Source of the DNA: an uncultured Bacilli bacterium
GTDB lineage: Bacteria; Bacillota_I; Bacilli_A; RF39; UBA660
DNA: 64,000 nt
Assembly: GCA_910589375.1 (NCBI GenBank)
Contig: CAJUTK010000002.1
Coordinates: 1-64,000, forward strand
Direction of reading: 5' to 3'
Position numbers and translations under genes: made by a program. This document shows positions 42,081-51,178 of the stretch, piece by piece (position 1 is the first letter of the stretch; the number at the start of each line of letters is the position of its first letter). Below the pieces are notes generated by a model. That model did no database searches and was not told the DNA's origin. It worked only from the letters and a program-made list of their open reading frames with translations.

Positions 42081-43643
42081 ATGATAGAACAAAAAAATGT
42101 AGAAAAATATGCTTTTTATCAAATTGATAAAAAAGATTATTATCAGTATTTACCAACTTCTAAATTGGAAGATGTTGTGTATGTTAGCGGTATGAAAAGT
42201 GTCTGTGAAAAGCACTTTATTGAGGATGATGGGCATTTTATTGAAATACCAACCAAAGAAACTGTTTTTGGTGTGGGAGAAGTTGTTAGTTCTTTAGATA
42301 TTGTAAGAAGATATTATGAGGGAGTTTCTTTTTTTCAACACTATGATTCAGAAACAATTGAATATTTAAAAGAAAATCCAAATAGAGAATGGAATTTAGA
42401 TGGCGAAGGAGAAGCTACATTAGGTTGCTATTCTTCCTATATAAAAGTAAATCATGGCGAAGTTCCAGTACAAAAAAGCCTACAGGATATCATTTTAGGA
42501 AGTTCCTATTGGTATGTAGAACTCCATCAAGAAGATGGCACAGTTTGTTATGAAAAAACGGTCTATAATGACAAAAAATATCGTGGACAAAATTGTCAAT
42601 TTTACGAACTAGTTGAGATAGTAGAGTATGAATTAAATGGAATTCAAAAGAAAGCTATTATTAGAAGAGAGAACAAAAAATATCCATATAAGCCTGTAGA
42701 AATGGATTCCTTAGATGAGATTATTGATAGTTCTAAGGGACTTATTTCCCATCAGCTATCATTTAATGGTTTTAATACTTCTCCATTATATAGTTTTAAT
42801 ACAGAAGATAGTGCTTCAGTATTTTGTGCTAAGAAGCCTTTAATAGCTAATCAAAATGTTGTTACAGTAACAGGAAGTGGAGATGCCATATTAGATTTAT
42901 TTTTGAATGGAGTTTCTAAAATAATAGCATTTGATACGAATGCTTTTACTGTTTTTTATGCAGAATTGAAGTTTATAGCTGCTAAACAATTATCTTTTCA
43001 ACAATTTTGTTTATTCTTTTCTTCTTTTAATGAGACTATTTATAGAAAGTTAGAACCTCATTTATCAGTTTCAACAAAAAAGTTTTGGAATGAATTATAT
43101 AGTTATTGTAAAATTGTAGACATGCCCTTAAAAGATGCAGAAAAAGGCGGACTTTTTTATCCAACTGCTTCTATATTCGCTGGTAACGATACAATGTATA
43201 ATCCAAATGGATACTATACAGAGGAAAATTATGCACGCCTACAGAGGCAATTACAAACAAAGTCTTTAGAAGATATTCAATTTGTAAATTGTGACTTATT
43301 AGAATTACCAAAAGCCGCTAATTTATCCAACTGCTCTTATGCTTATTTATCTAATATTATGGATTTTATGGTTGGTGTAGATGATATGAAAGTAGATAAT
43401 GAGAAATTAGTAGCATTTAAAGAATTTATTTTAAAAAGGCTCTATCCATCATTAAAGGAATCTTCTGTTATTGATCTTTCCTATATTAAAGCTAGTTGGC
43501 ATAATGGTATTGAAGCAGGATATTATGAAGTTTATAAGGAAAGTGATGGTTTTCAAATAGAAGAACTATCTAATGGAAGGGATAGTATACTATCGTTTAA
43601 TAGTTCTGTTTTAGAAAAAGAAGTAGGAAGTCAAAAAAGTTAG
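42081..43643 (+). CDS. Protein with DUF3419/BtaA-like C-terminal domain
   Basis: 520 residues. The C-terminal part from about 265 has a Rossmann-like SAM-binding pattern: NVVTVTGSGDAILDLFLNGV, KIIAFDTNAFTVFYAELKF, IQFVNCDLLELPKA, and SNCSYAYLSNIMDFM. This resembles DUF3419 proteins such as BtaA, which moves aminocarboxypropyl from SAM to lipids. The N-terminal 260 residues are beta-rich and unrecognised. A weak GTGGAGAT site precedes the ATG. The assignment rests on a few motifs. Confidence 0.5.
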   Translation: MIEQKNVEKYAFYQIDKKDYYQYLPTSKLEDVVYVSGMKSVCEKHFIEDDGHFIEIPTKETVFGVGEVVSSLDIVRRYYEGVSFFQHYDSETIEYLKENPNREWNLDGEGEATLGCYSSYIKVNHGEVPVQKSLQDIILGSSYWYVELHQEDGTVCYEKTVYNDKKYRGQNCQFYELVEIVEYELNGIQKKAIIRRENKKYPYKPVEMDSLDEIIDSSKGLISHQLSFNGFNTSPLYSFNTEDSASVFCAKKPLIANQNVVTVTGSGDAILDLFLNGVSKIIAFDTNAFTVFYAELKFIAAKQLSFQQFCLFFSSFNETIYRKLEPHLSVSTKKFWNELYSYCKIVDMPLKDAEKGGLFYPTASIFAGNDTMYNPNGYYTEENYARLQRQLQTKSLEDIQFVNCDLLELPKAANLSNCSYAYLSNIMDFMVGVDDMKVDNEKLVAFKEFILKRLYPSLKESSVIDLSYIKASWHNGIEAGYYEVYKESDGFQIEELSNGRDSILSFNSSVLEKEVGSQKS

Positions 43644-43651
43644 GAGATAGT

Positions 43652-44194
43652 ATGAAAGAAAAATTATCATTTCAAATGGTATCTAATTGTAAGAAGCTAG
43701 TAGCAGAAACTACTTATCAAAGAATTGATGAATGCTTTACAGAAGAAGAGAAAGAGAATATTTTAGTTGCGGAAATTAATCCAGATTATATGGATGGAGT
43801 AGCGCTTTTTGAACATTATCAAATAGATAAGCAAATGGGAGTTAACTGTTTAATTTGTGAGTGTAAAAGATCTGAAAATAAGACCTATGTTGCTTTACTC
43901 GTTCCTACTGGTTATCGATATAATATGTCAACAACAGTAAGAAGATATATAAACGCTAGAATAGTATCTGTTGCTCCTTTAGATTATGTATTGCAGCAAA
44001 CAAAGATGGAGTATGGTAGTATTAATCCTATTGGGCTTCCTAAAGATTGGAAAATTTTAATAGATTCTAAAGTATTAGATTCTGATAGAATTATTTGTGG
44101 AAGTGGTTTACAATATTCTAAATTGTCTTTACCAAGTAATTATATTTTTAAATTGGATAATGTAGAAGTTTTAGAAAATTTAGCAAAAGATTGA
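43652..44194 (+). CDS. YbaK/EbsC-domain aminoacyl-tRNA deacylase
   Basis: 180 residues of the YbaK/ProX editing fold. The conserved stretch runs from YVALLVPTGYRYN through EYGSINPIGLPKDWKILID (the GxxxPxG-like loop) to RIICGSGLQYSKLSLPSNY. Family members hydrolyse mischarged tRNAs such as Cys- or Ala-tRNA-Pro. The conserved Lys expected in the pocket is not obvious. It follows the DUF3419-like gene closely and ends in a terminator. Confidence 0.75.
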   Translation: MKEKLSFQMVSNCKKLVAETTYQRIDECFTEEEKENILVAEINPDYMDGVALFEHYQIDKQMGVNCLICECKRSENKTYVALLVPTGYRYNMSTTVRRYINARIVSVAPLDYVLQQTKMEYGSINPIGLPKDWKILIDSKVLDSDRIICGSGLQYSKLSLPSNYIFKLDNVEVLENLAKD

Positions 44195-44212
44195 TTAATA
44201 TCAGTCTTTTTT
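44187..44212 (+). terminator. Terminator after the YbaK gene
   Basis: AAAGATTGA / TCAGTCTTT (one G-T) and T-run. Confidence 0.75.
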
Positions 44213-44215
44213 AAT

Positions 44216-44244
44216 TTGACAATTGCTCTTTAAAATGCTAGATT
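44216..44244 (+). promoter_or_regulatory. Promoter of the 44270 gene
   Basis: TTGACA, 17 bases, TAGATT. Confidence 0.65.
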
Positions 44245-44269
44245 AGTTAGCGTTTGGTGGGGTGTGAAA

Positions 44270-45379
44270 ATGGCTACGTATAAGGAAGCAATAAAATTAC
44301 TACAAATTGAAACGGGATTTTTAGAAGAACAATTAGAGTCTAATTTTTCACGGTTAGAACAAGAATACAATCCTGATCAATATGAATTTTTATCCCCAGA
44401 ATATGAGGAAGCAAGTACAATAAACCATGAGTTATTCATGGCCTATTGTACTCTACATAGCTATTATAAAACTTACATAGTAAGTAGTACCTCTAAACCT
44501 ACTATTGATAATGAAATTTTAGAGGAAGAACTTTTAAGAACAATTAATGACGCTGTTGCTAATGGTAAAGAAATAGATGAAAATTTTATTGCGCAAGTGG
44601 TAGAAATATTAGTATGTAATTTAGGATTAAATGATTATGTTAGAAGTATTTCTTTTGAAAAATACGGAGATAAATCTTTAGCATCCTATACTAGAAATTG
44701 TCAAATAAAAGTATTTCTTGGGTCTATTAAGAGAAGTATTGAAGAAAGTTCCGGTTTAATATTGACACCTTTAGAAAAAAAGTACAATCCTTATTGTCAA
44801 GTTACCGAGTTTTTAAGACATGAGGTAGAACATGCTAATCAAGTAAGAATTTTAGTGGTACATGGTAGTGATACTGAAACTAGGATTCTTACTGCTGAGA
44901 ATGAAAGAAACGAAATGAGAGATAGGGAGCTAAATCGAATAGTAAAATACCCGTTCTTACTATATCATTTAGCACTTATGAAAAGAAAAATAGGTTTATC
45001 ACTAGATAAGAAAAAATATGATAAATATTGGGGTTATATTTCTAGTGAGAGAATGGCTAATATTCGTTCTTATAATTTAATATTAAATTTATTGTCAAGA
45101 CTTTCTCAATTGGAATCATATTCTTTTTCTAATTTAGAGAGAGTTTATATGGAAAACTTGGGAAAAATAGTTACATTTGGTTATGATAAGACATTTGCTC
45201 CTATACTCTTTTATTTAGAAAAATTTAAACAATATGGCGATTGTTTAGATATCTTAAAAATGTCAGAGAATTTAGAGCTTGCGGATAGATTAGCACTAGG
45301 ACTGAAAGCAACGCCTTTAGAACTAGAATCTTTTGAAAAAAATAAAGAGAAGGTAATGGTTAAGATAAGGACTATGTAA
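44270..45379 (+). CDS. Unknown protein with an HExxH motif
   Basis: 369 residues, soluble and helical. ATG 44270 is preferred to GTG 44264 because GGTGGGGTG overlaps the latter. Near residue 184 the sequence RHEVEHANQV contains HExxH, and TAENERNE follows 22 residues later and could give the third ligand of a zinc peptidase. The surrounding sequence matches no family I know. It has its own promoter and is followed by a lipid kinase 15 bases on. Confidence 0.65.
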   Translation: MATYKEAIKLLQIETGFLEEQLESNFSRLEQEYNPDQYEFLSPEYEEASTINHELFMAYCTLHSYYKTYIVSSTSKPTIDNEILEEELLRTINDAVANGKEIDENFIAQVVEILVCNLGLNDYVRSISFEKYGDKSLASYTRNCQIKVFLGSIKRSIEESSGLILTPLEKKYNPYCQVTEFLRHEVEHANQVRILVVHGSDTETRILTAENERNEMRDRELNRIVKYPFLLYHLALMKRKIGLSLDKKKYDKYWGYISSERMANIRSYNLILNLLSRLSQLESYSFSNLERVYMENLGKIVTFGYDKTFAPILFYLEKFKQYGDCLDILKMSENLELADRLALGLKATPLELESFEKNKEKVMVKIRTM

Positions 45380-45394
45380 GAGGGAGATTTTTAT

Positions 45395-46243
45395 ATGTCA
45401 CAAATTTTTATTTTAAATGAAAAAGCTAATAATGAGAAAAATTTATTTTTACAAGATAAGTTAGCGTTTTCAATAAAGGATATTGCGGGAGTCATTGAAA
45501 AAACCACTTCATTGGAGGAGTTAAAAGATGTATTAGCATTTTATAAAAATCGCGCAGATGTTATTTATGCAGTTGGTGGCGATGGCACTGTTAATACAAT
45601 TTTAAATGGAATGTTTGGTGGAAGCGCATCTCTTGGAATTATTCCAGTAGGAACTGGAAATGATTTCTATAAAAAACTAAATGAATATAATAGTGAAGTT
45701 TTAGATGTAAATGTTATGAAGGTAAATGAACAATTGGGAATAAATAGCTTTAGTATTGGGCTAGATGCTGAAATAGGAATTAATGCTAATTTGATGAAGA
45801 GGCTGAGAATTCCTTCTCATTTAGTTTATATTACAAGTATGTTTTATACTTTTGCACGTTATCAAAATAAAGAAGTAACTTTAAATGATGGCCTTAAGAG
45901 TATTACTTTATTAGCACTTTGTAATGGGACTTACTATGGTGGTGGATTTGCCATTAGCCCAGAAGCAGATATAACAGAACCTTCATTATGTGTATATTCT
46001 TTAAATGGAGTTAGTAAAATAGAACAAGTGAAATTTTTATTACAATTATTAGGTGGTAGGCATCAAGAAAACCCTAATTTAGACTTTTTTAAAACAGAAA
46101 ATGGTATCCATATTTCTTCCATTTATCCTTTGATTGGGCAATTAGATGGAGAATTAATGGAGGATACTTGCTTTGACGTAACTCCTAGTGTTGGAAGGAT
46201 AAAAGTAGTAAATAATAAAACTTTAATAAAAAAGTTACGTTAG
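45395..46243 (+). CDS. Diacylglycerol/lipid kinase family protein
   Basis: 282 residues of the DAGK catalytic (YegS/DgkB) fold. Key motifs: YAVGGDGTVNTILNGM and GIIPVGTGNDFYKKLN, which bind ATP, then LALCNGTYYGGGFAISPEAD and the C-terminal LIGQLDGELM. DgkB recycles diacylglycerol from lipoteichoic acid synthesis in Firmicutes; that role is probable. AGAGGGAG precedes the ATG. Confidence 0.87.
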   Translation: MSQIFILNEKANNEKNLFLQDKLAFSIKDIAGVIEKTTSLEELKDVLAFYKNRADVIYAVGGDGTVNTILNGMFGGSASLGIIPVGTGNDFYKKLNEYNSEVLDVNVMKVNEQLGINSFSIGLDAEIGINANLMKRLRIPSHLVYITSMFYTFARYQNKEVTLNDGLKSITLLALCNGTYYGGGFAISPEADITEPSLCVYSLNGVSKIEQVKFLLQLLGGRHQENPNLDFFKTENGIHISSIYPLIGQLDGELMEDTCFDVTPSVGRIKVVNNKTLIKKLR

Positions 46244-46273
46244 AAAATTTAAGATTTTATCTTAAATTTTTTT
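46244..46273 (+). terminator. Lipid kinase terminator
   Basis: AAAATTTAAGAT / ATCTTAAATTTT, loop TTT, T-run. Confidence 0.85.
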
Positions 46274-46274
46274 A

Positions 46275-46303
46275 TTCAAAGAACTAGAAATTAATGTTAT
46301 AAT
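46275..46303 (+). promoter_or_regulatory. Promoter of the HD gene
   Basis: TTCAAA, 17 bases, TATAAT. Confidence 0.55.
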
Positions 46304-46325
46304 GGAACTGTAAAGGAGTGATTAT

Positions 46326-46751
46326 ATGATTAACACTAAAATGACTAGAGAGGCAATGAAGATTGCTTACAATGCCCACTATAATCAATTTGATAGAGCA
46401 GGTGTTCCTTATATTTATCACCCAATTCATTTAGCTGAGAATATGGATTCTGAGATAGCCTGTGTAGTAGCGCTCTTACATGATGTTGTAGAGGACACTG
46501 ATATTACAATGGAAGAATTAGAAAAAACTTTTCCAAGAGAAGTAATCGAAATTTTAAAATTATTGACACATGATAAAAAAGTAGATTATATGGAATATAT
46601 AAAAAGAATAAAGGAAAATGAAATTGCTAGAAAAGTAAAAATAGAAGATATTTTACACAATGCAGATGAAACAAGATTAGATTCTATTACAGAAGAAGAT
46701 ATTATTAGACGAGAAAAATATAAAAAAGCATTAGAATTTTTAAGGATGTAA
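46326..46751 (+). CDS. HD-domain protein, small alarmone hydrolase-like
   Basis: 141 residues, nearly all HD domain of the RelA/SpoT hydrolase type: AHYNQFDRAGVPYIYHP, VVALLHDVVEDTDIT (the HD pair plus ED), and KIEDILHNADETRL. No synthetase, TGS or ACT domain, so it resembles stand-alone (p)ppGpp hydrolases of the MESH1/SAH type. Substrate is inferred. It leads a run of small accessory genes; AAGGAGTG sets the ATG. Confidence 0.8.
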   Translation: MINTKMTREAMKIAYNAHYNQFDRAGVPYIYHPIHLAENMDSEIACVVALLHDVVEDTDITMEELEKTFPREVIEILKLLTHDKKVDYMEYIKRIKENEIARKVKIEDILHNADETRLDSITEEDIIRREKYKKALEFLRM

Positions 46752-46754
46752 ATT

Positions 46755-47201
46755 ATGGATTATCAATTTTGTAAAGCAACGAATATAGATATTCAAAAGC
46801 TAATAGAGTATAAGCTTATAAATATTTTAGAATATGCAAAAAATCTTCCTTCACAAGAAAATAAAAAAATTCAAGATTATGTTCAAAAAATGGTTCCTAT
46901 TCAACTTAAAAATTATAAAATGATTTTAGTAGACAATAAAAAAGTAGGATGTCTTTTAGTAGAAAAGTATGAAGATGGAGTTTTACTAGATGAAATTTAT
47001 TTAGAGGAAATTTATAGAAATCGAGGAATAGGGAAAGACATTATTCAAAATATTTTACGTACTAATGAAAATGCTTATCTTTGGGTATATAAATTAAATA
47101 GAGGTGCTATTTCCTTATATCAGAGATTAGGATTTCAAGTTTTGAAAGAAACAGAAAATAGATATTATATGAAATATGAAAAAAGAATGTGTGAGGTTTA
47201 A
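46755..47201 (+). CDS. GNAT N-acetyltransferase
   Basis: 148 residues. The acetyl-CoA loop is EEIYRNRGIGKDIIQNI and the final motif NRGAISLYQRLGFQVLKET is typical. The substrate is unknown. It follows the HD gene by 3 bases. Confidence 0.82.
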   Translation: MDYQFCKATNIDIQKLIEYKLINILEYAKNLPSQENKKIQDYVQKMVPIQLKNYKMILVDNKKVGCLLVEKYEDGVLLDEIYLEEIYRNRGIGKDIIQNILRTNENAYLWVYKLNRGAISLYQRLGFQVLKETENRYYMKYEKRMCEV

Positions 47202-47203
47202 AT

Positions 47204-47947
47204 TTGAATATAAATTATTGTCAGTGTAAAAAGATAGTGAAGTGTTTAGATAATTATTTTCAGAATAATAGATCTTTAGCGCACGTTGAGTTTCCTTCTA
47301 CTATTAAATATAAAACAGATAGTTACTATTTATATATGTTTTATTCTTGCTTATTAGATTATGGTATGCGCTCTAAAATATACCATCAAAATTTAGTAAA
47401 AACTTATAAAAACTATCCAGAAATTTTTAATCCAGATTTTGTTTTATCGATGAATGAAGATGATTTAAGGAATATTATAGTAAGTTCTATTCATCCAAGA
47501 TATCCTAATGTGGCACTAAAAAAATGGATAGAGCTTTCTAATGTATTAAAAAAATATGAAAGTATAAAAGATATTTTAAAAAGAATGAATAGTTTTCAGG
47601 AATTAAATTGTTTTATAAAAGGAATAAAAGGGTATGGACAAAAAACTGGCGGATTATTAATTAGGATTATTGTGGATTCTAGAATTTGTAATTTTGAAGA
47701 AGAAATAGATAGTATTCCAATTGATAGGCATGATATAGAGATTAGTTATTTTGTAAATATAATAGATAGTAAAACCATAACTTCAAGTGATATCCAAAAC
47801 TTATCAGATGCTTATGTAAATGTAGGAAAAGAATTACATATTAATCCTAGTAATATTGATAAGTACTTATGGGAAATAGGAAATTCTTTTTGTAATAAGA
47901 AAGATTGTAAGAATTGTCCTATTTACTCTTTTTGTAGTAGAAAGTGA
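47204..47947 (+). CDS. HhH-GPD superfamily DNA glycosylase-like protein
   Basis: 247 residues from TTG 47204, 2 bases after the GNAT stop with GAGG upstream. The helix-hairpin-helix is IKGIKGYGQKTGGLLIRI and the following IPIDRHDIEISY contains an Asp at the catalytic place. The C-terminus CNKKDCKNCPIYSFC has C-x4-C-x2-C-x5-C, close to the Fe-S loop of endonuclease III (C-x6-C-x2-C-x5-C). The N-terminal half is diverged. It is probably a base-excision repair enzyme of unknown lesion specificity, paired with the UDG-fold gene next to it. Confidence 0.7.
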   Translation: MNINYCQCKKIVKCLDNYFQNNRSLAHVEFPSTIKYKTDSYYLYMFYSCLLDYGMRSKIYHQNLVKTYKNYPEIFNPDFVLSMNEDDLRNIIVSSIHPRYPNVALKKWIELSNVLKKYESIKDILKRMNSFQELNCFIKGIKGYGQKTGGLLIRIIVDSRICNFEEEIDSIPIDRHDIEISYFVNIIDSKTITSSDIQNLSDAYVNVGKELHINPSNIDKYLWEIGNSFCNKKDCKNCPIYSFCSRK

Positions 47948-47956
47948 TGTTAGAAC

Positions 47957-48688
47957 ATGTTTGATAAGTATTATAAGAAAATAGAAAAATTAAATAGTTT
48001 TGATAAAAAAGATATTTTGACGAATAAATTTTCATTATATCAAGATGAAAAATTGAATATTTATTATGCACCTCATAATGAGATAGTGAATAAGAATGCG
48101 AAAATATTTTTAGTAGGAATTACCCCAGGGTGGTCACAAACACATATTGCTTATCAGACAGCTAAAGAGGCAATTGAAAGTCATTTACCAGAAGAGCAAA
48201 TAAAAAAAGAATGTAAAAGAAATTCTAGATTTGCTGGAAGTATGAGAAAAAATCTAATTGAAATGTTAGATGATTTAAACCTAAATCAATATTTGGGCAT
48301 TACTTCTTGCATACAGCTTTTTAATGAGAGAGAAATTTTATTGCATACTACTTCTGTTATACCATATCCAGTTTTTATCAAAGGAAAAAATTATACAGGT
48401 AGTAATCCTAAAATATTAGAACATAAAGTATTATCTTCTTTCGTAAGAAAATACTTTTATGAAGAGGTAAAACTATTGCCAAAAGCTTTTTATATTCCTC
48501 TTGGTAAGGCTGTAGAAGAAATACTTGAATGTATGGTTCAAGAAAACATTTTAAAAAGTGAGCAATGTCTTTTTGGTTTTCCTCATCCATCAGGTGCTAA
48601 TGGTCATAGAAAAAAACAATTAGAAGAAAATAAAGAAAATTTAAAGAAAAAAATAGAGGATTATTTTGGAGATATGCATGATTGTTAA
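47957..48688 (+). CDS. Uracil-DNA glycosylase-fold protein
   Basis: 243 residues. KIFLVGITPGWSQTHIAY near residue 50 corresponds to the first UDG motif (G-x-x-P-G), TSCIQLF to the middle strand, and FYIPLGKAVEEIL with LFGFPHPSGANGHR to the final motif where His-Pro-Ser-x-x-Asn contacts DNA. It differs from the classical families, so base specificity is unknown. It lies 9 bases after the HhH-GPD gene. Confidence 0.68.
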   Translation: MFDKYYKKIEKLNSFDKKDILTNKFSLYQDEKLNIYYAPHNEIVNKNAKIFLVGITPGWSQTHIAYQTAKEAIESHLPEEQIKKECKRNSRFAGSMRKNLIEMLDDLNLNQYLGITSCIQLFNEREILLHTTSVIPYPVFIKGKNYTGSNPKILEHKVLSSFVRKYFYEEVKLLPKAFYIPLGKAVEEILECMVQENILKSEQCLFGFPHPSGANGHRKKQLEENKENLKKKIEDYFGDMHDC

Positions 48689-48803
48689 TTATTTAGATAA
48701 AGAAGTAATAATGGGGCAAAAGCTACACGATGATTCAACGAAAGAAATTGTTCCACTAGAAGAAAGAGTAATTTTTAGAAAAGTAAAAGAGAAAGATTGT
48801 TAG
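48678..48803 (+). CDS. Small 41-residue ORF
   Basis: ATG 48678 follows TTTTGGAGATATGC and overlaps the UDG-like stop by 11 bases. The product (MIVNYLDKEVIMGQKLHDD at the start, KVKEKDC at the end) is acidic then basic with one C-terminal Cys. No family recognised. The overlap and ribosome site favour it being real. Confidence 0.45.
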   Translation: MIVNYLDKEVIMGQKLHDDSTKEIVPLEERVIFRKVKEKDC

Positions 48804-48826
48804 TGTTTCAAGGAAGGAGGTAGCTT

Positions 48827-49961
48827 ATGGAATATAATGTTGTTATTATTGGTTGTGGACCAGCAGCTATGCTTCATGCTCTTTATTTAAAGAAGTATGG
48901 AATAGAAAATATTTGTATTATTAATAAAATAATCATAGAGTTCATAAAACTTGTTCAGGCTATTTTACCCCAAAAACGGTTACACTTTTATCAGAATTAA
49001 ATATTTCAGCAACACAGGATTTAGGATATCGTAAGGAAACCGATTTAGTTATTAATTATCATTATAAAGAGTGGCTCCATTTAAATGAAGAAGATATATT
49101 TACTTTCCTCCTTGTTCTAATAGAGAAGATTTAGACAATTATTTATATCAGCAAATAGTAAAAGAGGATATTAAAGTATTAGAAAATACAGAAGTGAAAG
49201 AAATAGATTTTGAAAAGAAAAAAGTAATATTAGAAAATGATATTATTTCTTACTGTTATTTAGTGTTAGCGGATGGCTTTGTAGGCATATCTTCTAAATA
49301 TCAAAAGAAACCAAAAGATAAACAAATAGGTTTTGAAGTAAGGCTTACAAATTCTCAGAAATTAAATCAGAAAGCAGATCTTAATTTTGGCATAACGAGA
49401 AAGGGATATGCTTGGGTATTTACACAAGAAAATTATACAACGATTGGTTTTACAGATTTATATGATAAAAATATTAAATATTTAGAGTTATTAAAAGAAT
49501 TTGCTAGCAAAAAAGGTTATTCTATTGATACTAAAAATATAAAGGGGGCTTTCATTCCAAGAAGAGTAGAAAAGTTAAACTATCATAATGCTCTTCTTAT
49601 TGGTGATGCAGCTGGATTAGTAGATTCTTTGACACAAGAAGGAATCTATTATGCTTTAGTGTCTGCGAAAGAAGCAGTTTACGCTATTAAAGAAAATAAT
49701 TTAACTTTGTATAAAAAGAATATGAAAACTGTTGTAAAAGAATTAAATGCTTCTAGGATAATTGCTAATATTTTTTATAATCCTTTTATCAGTAAAAGAT
49801 TGTGGAAACCAAAGAAAAAGAAAACAAATAATTCTTTTAGAATATATCTATTTAAAAAAGTATTAACAGGAAATGATTTTAGTTATCAAAAAATACATTC
49901 CTATTTAAAAGAATATAAGAAAAGTAGAAAGGAAAATGATAATGAATATAGAATTTATTAA
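48827..49961 (+). pseudogene. FAD-dependent reductase (geranylgeranyl reductase-like), two frameshifts
   Basis: AAGGAAGGAGG and ATG 48827 start MEYNVVIIGCGPAAMLHALY, a dinucleotide-binding N-terminus. Near 48930 the match jumps frame (NHRVHKTCSGYFTPKTV) and near 49098 it jumps again (IYFPPCSNREDLDNY) into the frame that runs to 49961. Both jumps look like single-base losses. The remaining part is intact, with GDAAGLVDSLTQEGIYYALV as the FAD site. The family reduces polyprenyl or similar lipids or halogenates. A protein could still start internally but would lack the FAD-binding N-terminus. Confidence 0.78.
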
Positions 49962-50802
49962 TGACGCTTATACTTCTGATGATATAAAGTTACCAATGGT
50001 ACATTATTTTTCTTCTAATAAGGATGTCTGTGTTATTTGCATTCATGGAATGTGTGCTAATTTTGCTGACAATTATTTTGCTTCCGTTTGGGGAAAACAT
50101 TTGAGTGAAAATGGTATTGGATTTATTTATGAATACAATAGAGGTCATGATATTGAAAATGATTTAGTAAAAAGAGATGGAACATTTTTAAGATGTGGAA
50201 CGATGTATGAAATATTTGAAGATTCTATTATGGATATTGATTTAGCTATTATGATTGCTAAAGAAAAGGGATATAAAAGAATCATTTTATTAGGTCATAG
50301 TTATGGGTGTAACAAAGTAATTTACTATTATTATAAAAAAAGACCTGAATTATTAGGTATCATACTAGCAAGCGCTCCTGATATGGTTGGATCTCATATT
50401 ACTAATCAACCTGATTATAAGGAATTATTAAAAGAAGCAAAAGAAAATATTGGTAGTGGGAATCCTACTAAGTTACTTTCTAAAATGGTTGAAGACTACA
50501 TGTATATGAGCTCTGAAACTTATTATAATTGGTTTCATGAAAATTCTAATATAGATAACCTTCCTGTTATTGCTAATCCAAAATGTTGGATTCAATTTTC
50601 TAAGATTGATGTACCAATTCTTACTTTCTCTGGCTCTTTAGAAGAAGAACATTATTTACAGTTAGAACTTTTAAAAGAAAAAGCACTCAGTTGTAAAAGC
50701 TTTGAATATAAAATTATAGAAAATACAGGCCACACTTACCGTAGCAAAGAATTAGAGATTGCTAATTTAATTAGTGATTGGGTAGAAGCATGTAAATCGT
50801 AG
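49942..50802 (+). CDS. Alpha/beta hydrolase
   Basis: 286 residues; ATG 49942 has AAAGGA at a good distance, unlike ATG 49936. Motifs: CIHGMCANF (oxyanion HG), the nucleophile elbow LLGHSYGCNK, an acid around TFSGSLEEEHY and the final His in NTGHTYRS. No signal peptide. Substrate unknown; esterase or acylglycerol lipase like. It overlaps the end of the broken reductase gene by 20 bases. Confidence 0.83.
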   Translation: MNIEFINDAYTSDDIKLPMVHYFSSNKDVCVICIHGMCANFADNYFASVWGKHLSENGIGFIYEYNRGHDIENDLVKRDGTFLRCGTMYEIFEDSIMDIDLAIMIAKEKGYKRIILLGHSYGCNKVIYYYYKKRPELLGIILASAPDMVGSHITNQPDYKELLKEAKENIGSGNPTKLLSKMVEDYMYMSSETYYNWFHENSNIDNLPVIANPKCWIQFSKIDVPILTFSGSLEEEHYLQLELLKEKALSCKSFEYKIIENTGHTYRSKELEIANLISDWVEACKS

Positions 50803-50816
50803 AAGGGAAAAATAAG

Positions 50817-51170
50817 ATGAGAGAAAAATATGTTAAAAATTTAAATAAAGAATATACCTTTTCTAAAGATGGTTTTCATGTAACACTTCCGTCCATTCAA
50901 AATAATGATGTTAGTATTTGTTTTGTGGATATAAATGGTGAGAGAACTAGTTACTGTATGTTAGATAGAAGTACAATATTTTATTACGTATTAGAAGGTT
51001 CAGGACAATTTGAGATAGGGAGTGATAAAGTAAAAGTTCAAAAAGATGACTTAGTTGAAATATTATCAGGCCAAAAATATAGTTATTTAGGAAATATGAA
51101 GTTGTTAGAGATACAATCTAATGGTTTTGATGAAAGTGAAGTTCACGAGTTTAAAAAAGAAATGAAATAG
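50817..51170 (+). CDS. Small cupin-domain protein
   Basis: 117 residues. The double-stranded beta-helix core is FYYVLEGSGQFEIGSDKVKV through KDDLVEILSGQKYSYLGNM. The usual HxH metal ligands are replaced by Tyr/Val, so metal binding is doubtful. Function unknown. It lies between the hydrolase and a GNAT gene with spacers of 14 and 8 bases. Confidence 0.72.
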   Translation: MREKYVKNLNKEYTFSKDGFHVTLPSIQNNDVSICFVDINGERTSYCMLDRSTIFYYVLEGSGQFEIGSDKVKVQKDDLVEILSGQKYSYLGNMKLLEIQSNGFDESEVHEFKKEMK

Positions 51171-51178
51171 GTGAAAAT

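Noticed and set aside
49194..49961. The reductase C-terminal part as an independent gene
   Set aside because: Its first codon is not preceded by a ribosome site and the missing FAD-binding N-terminus is present upstream in shifted frames.
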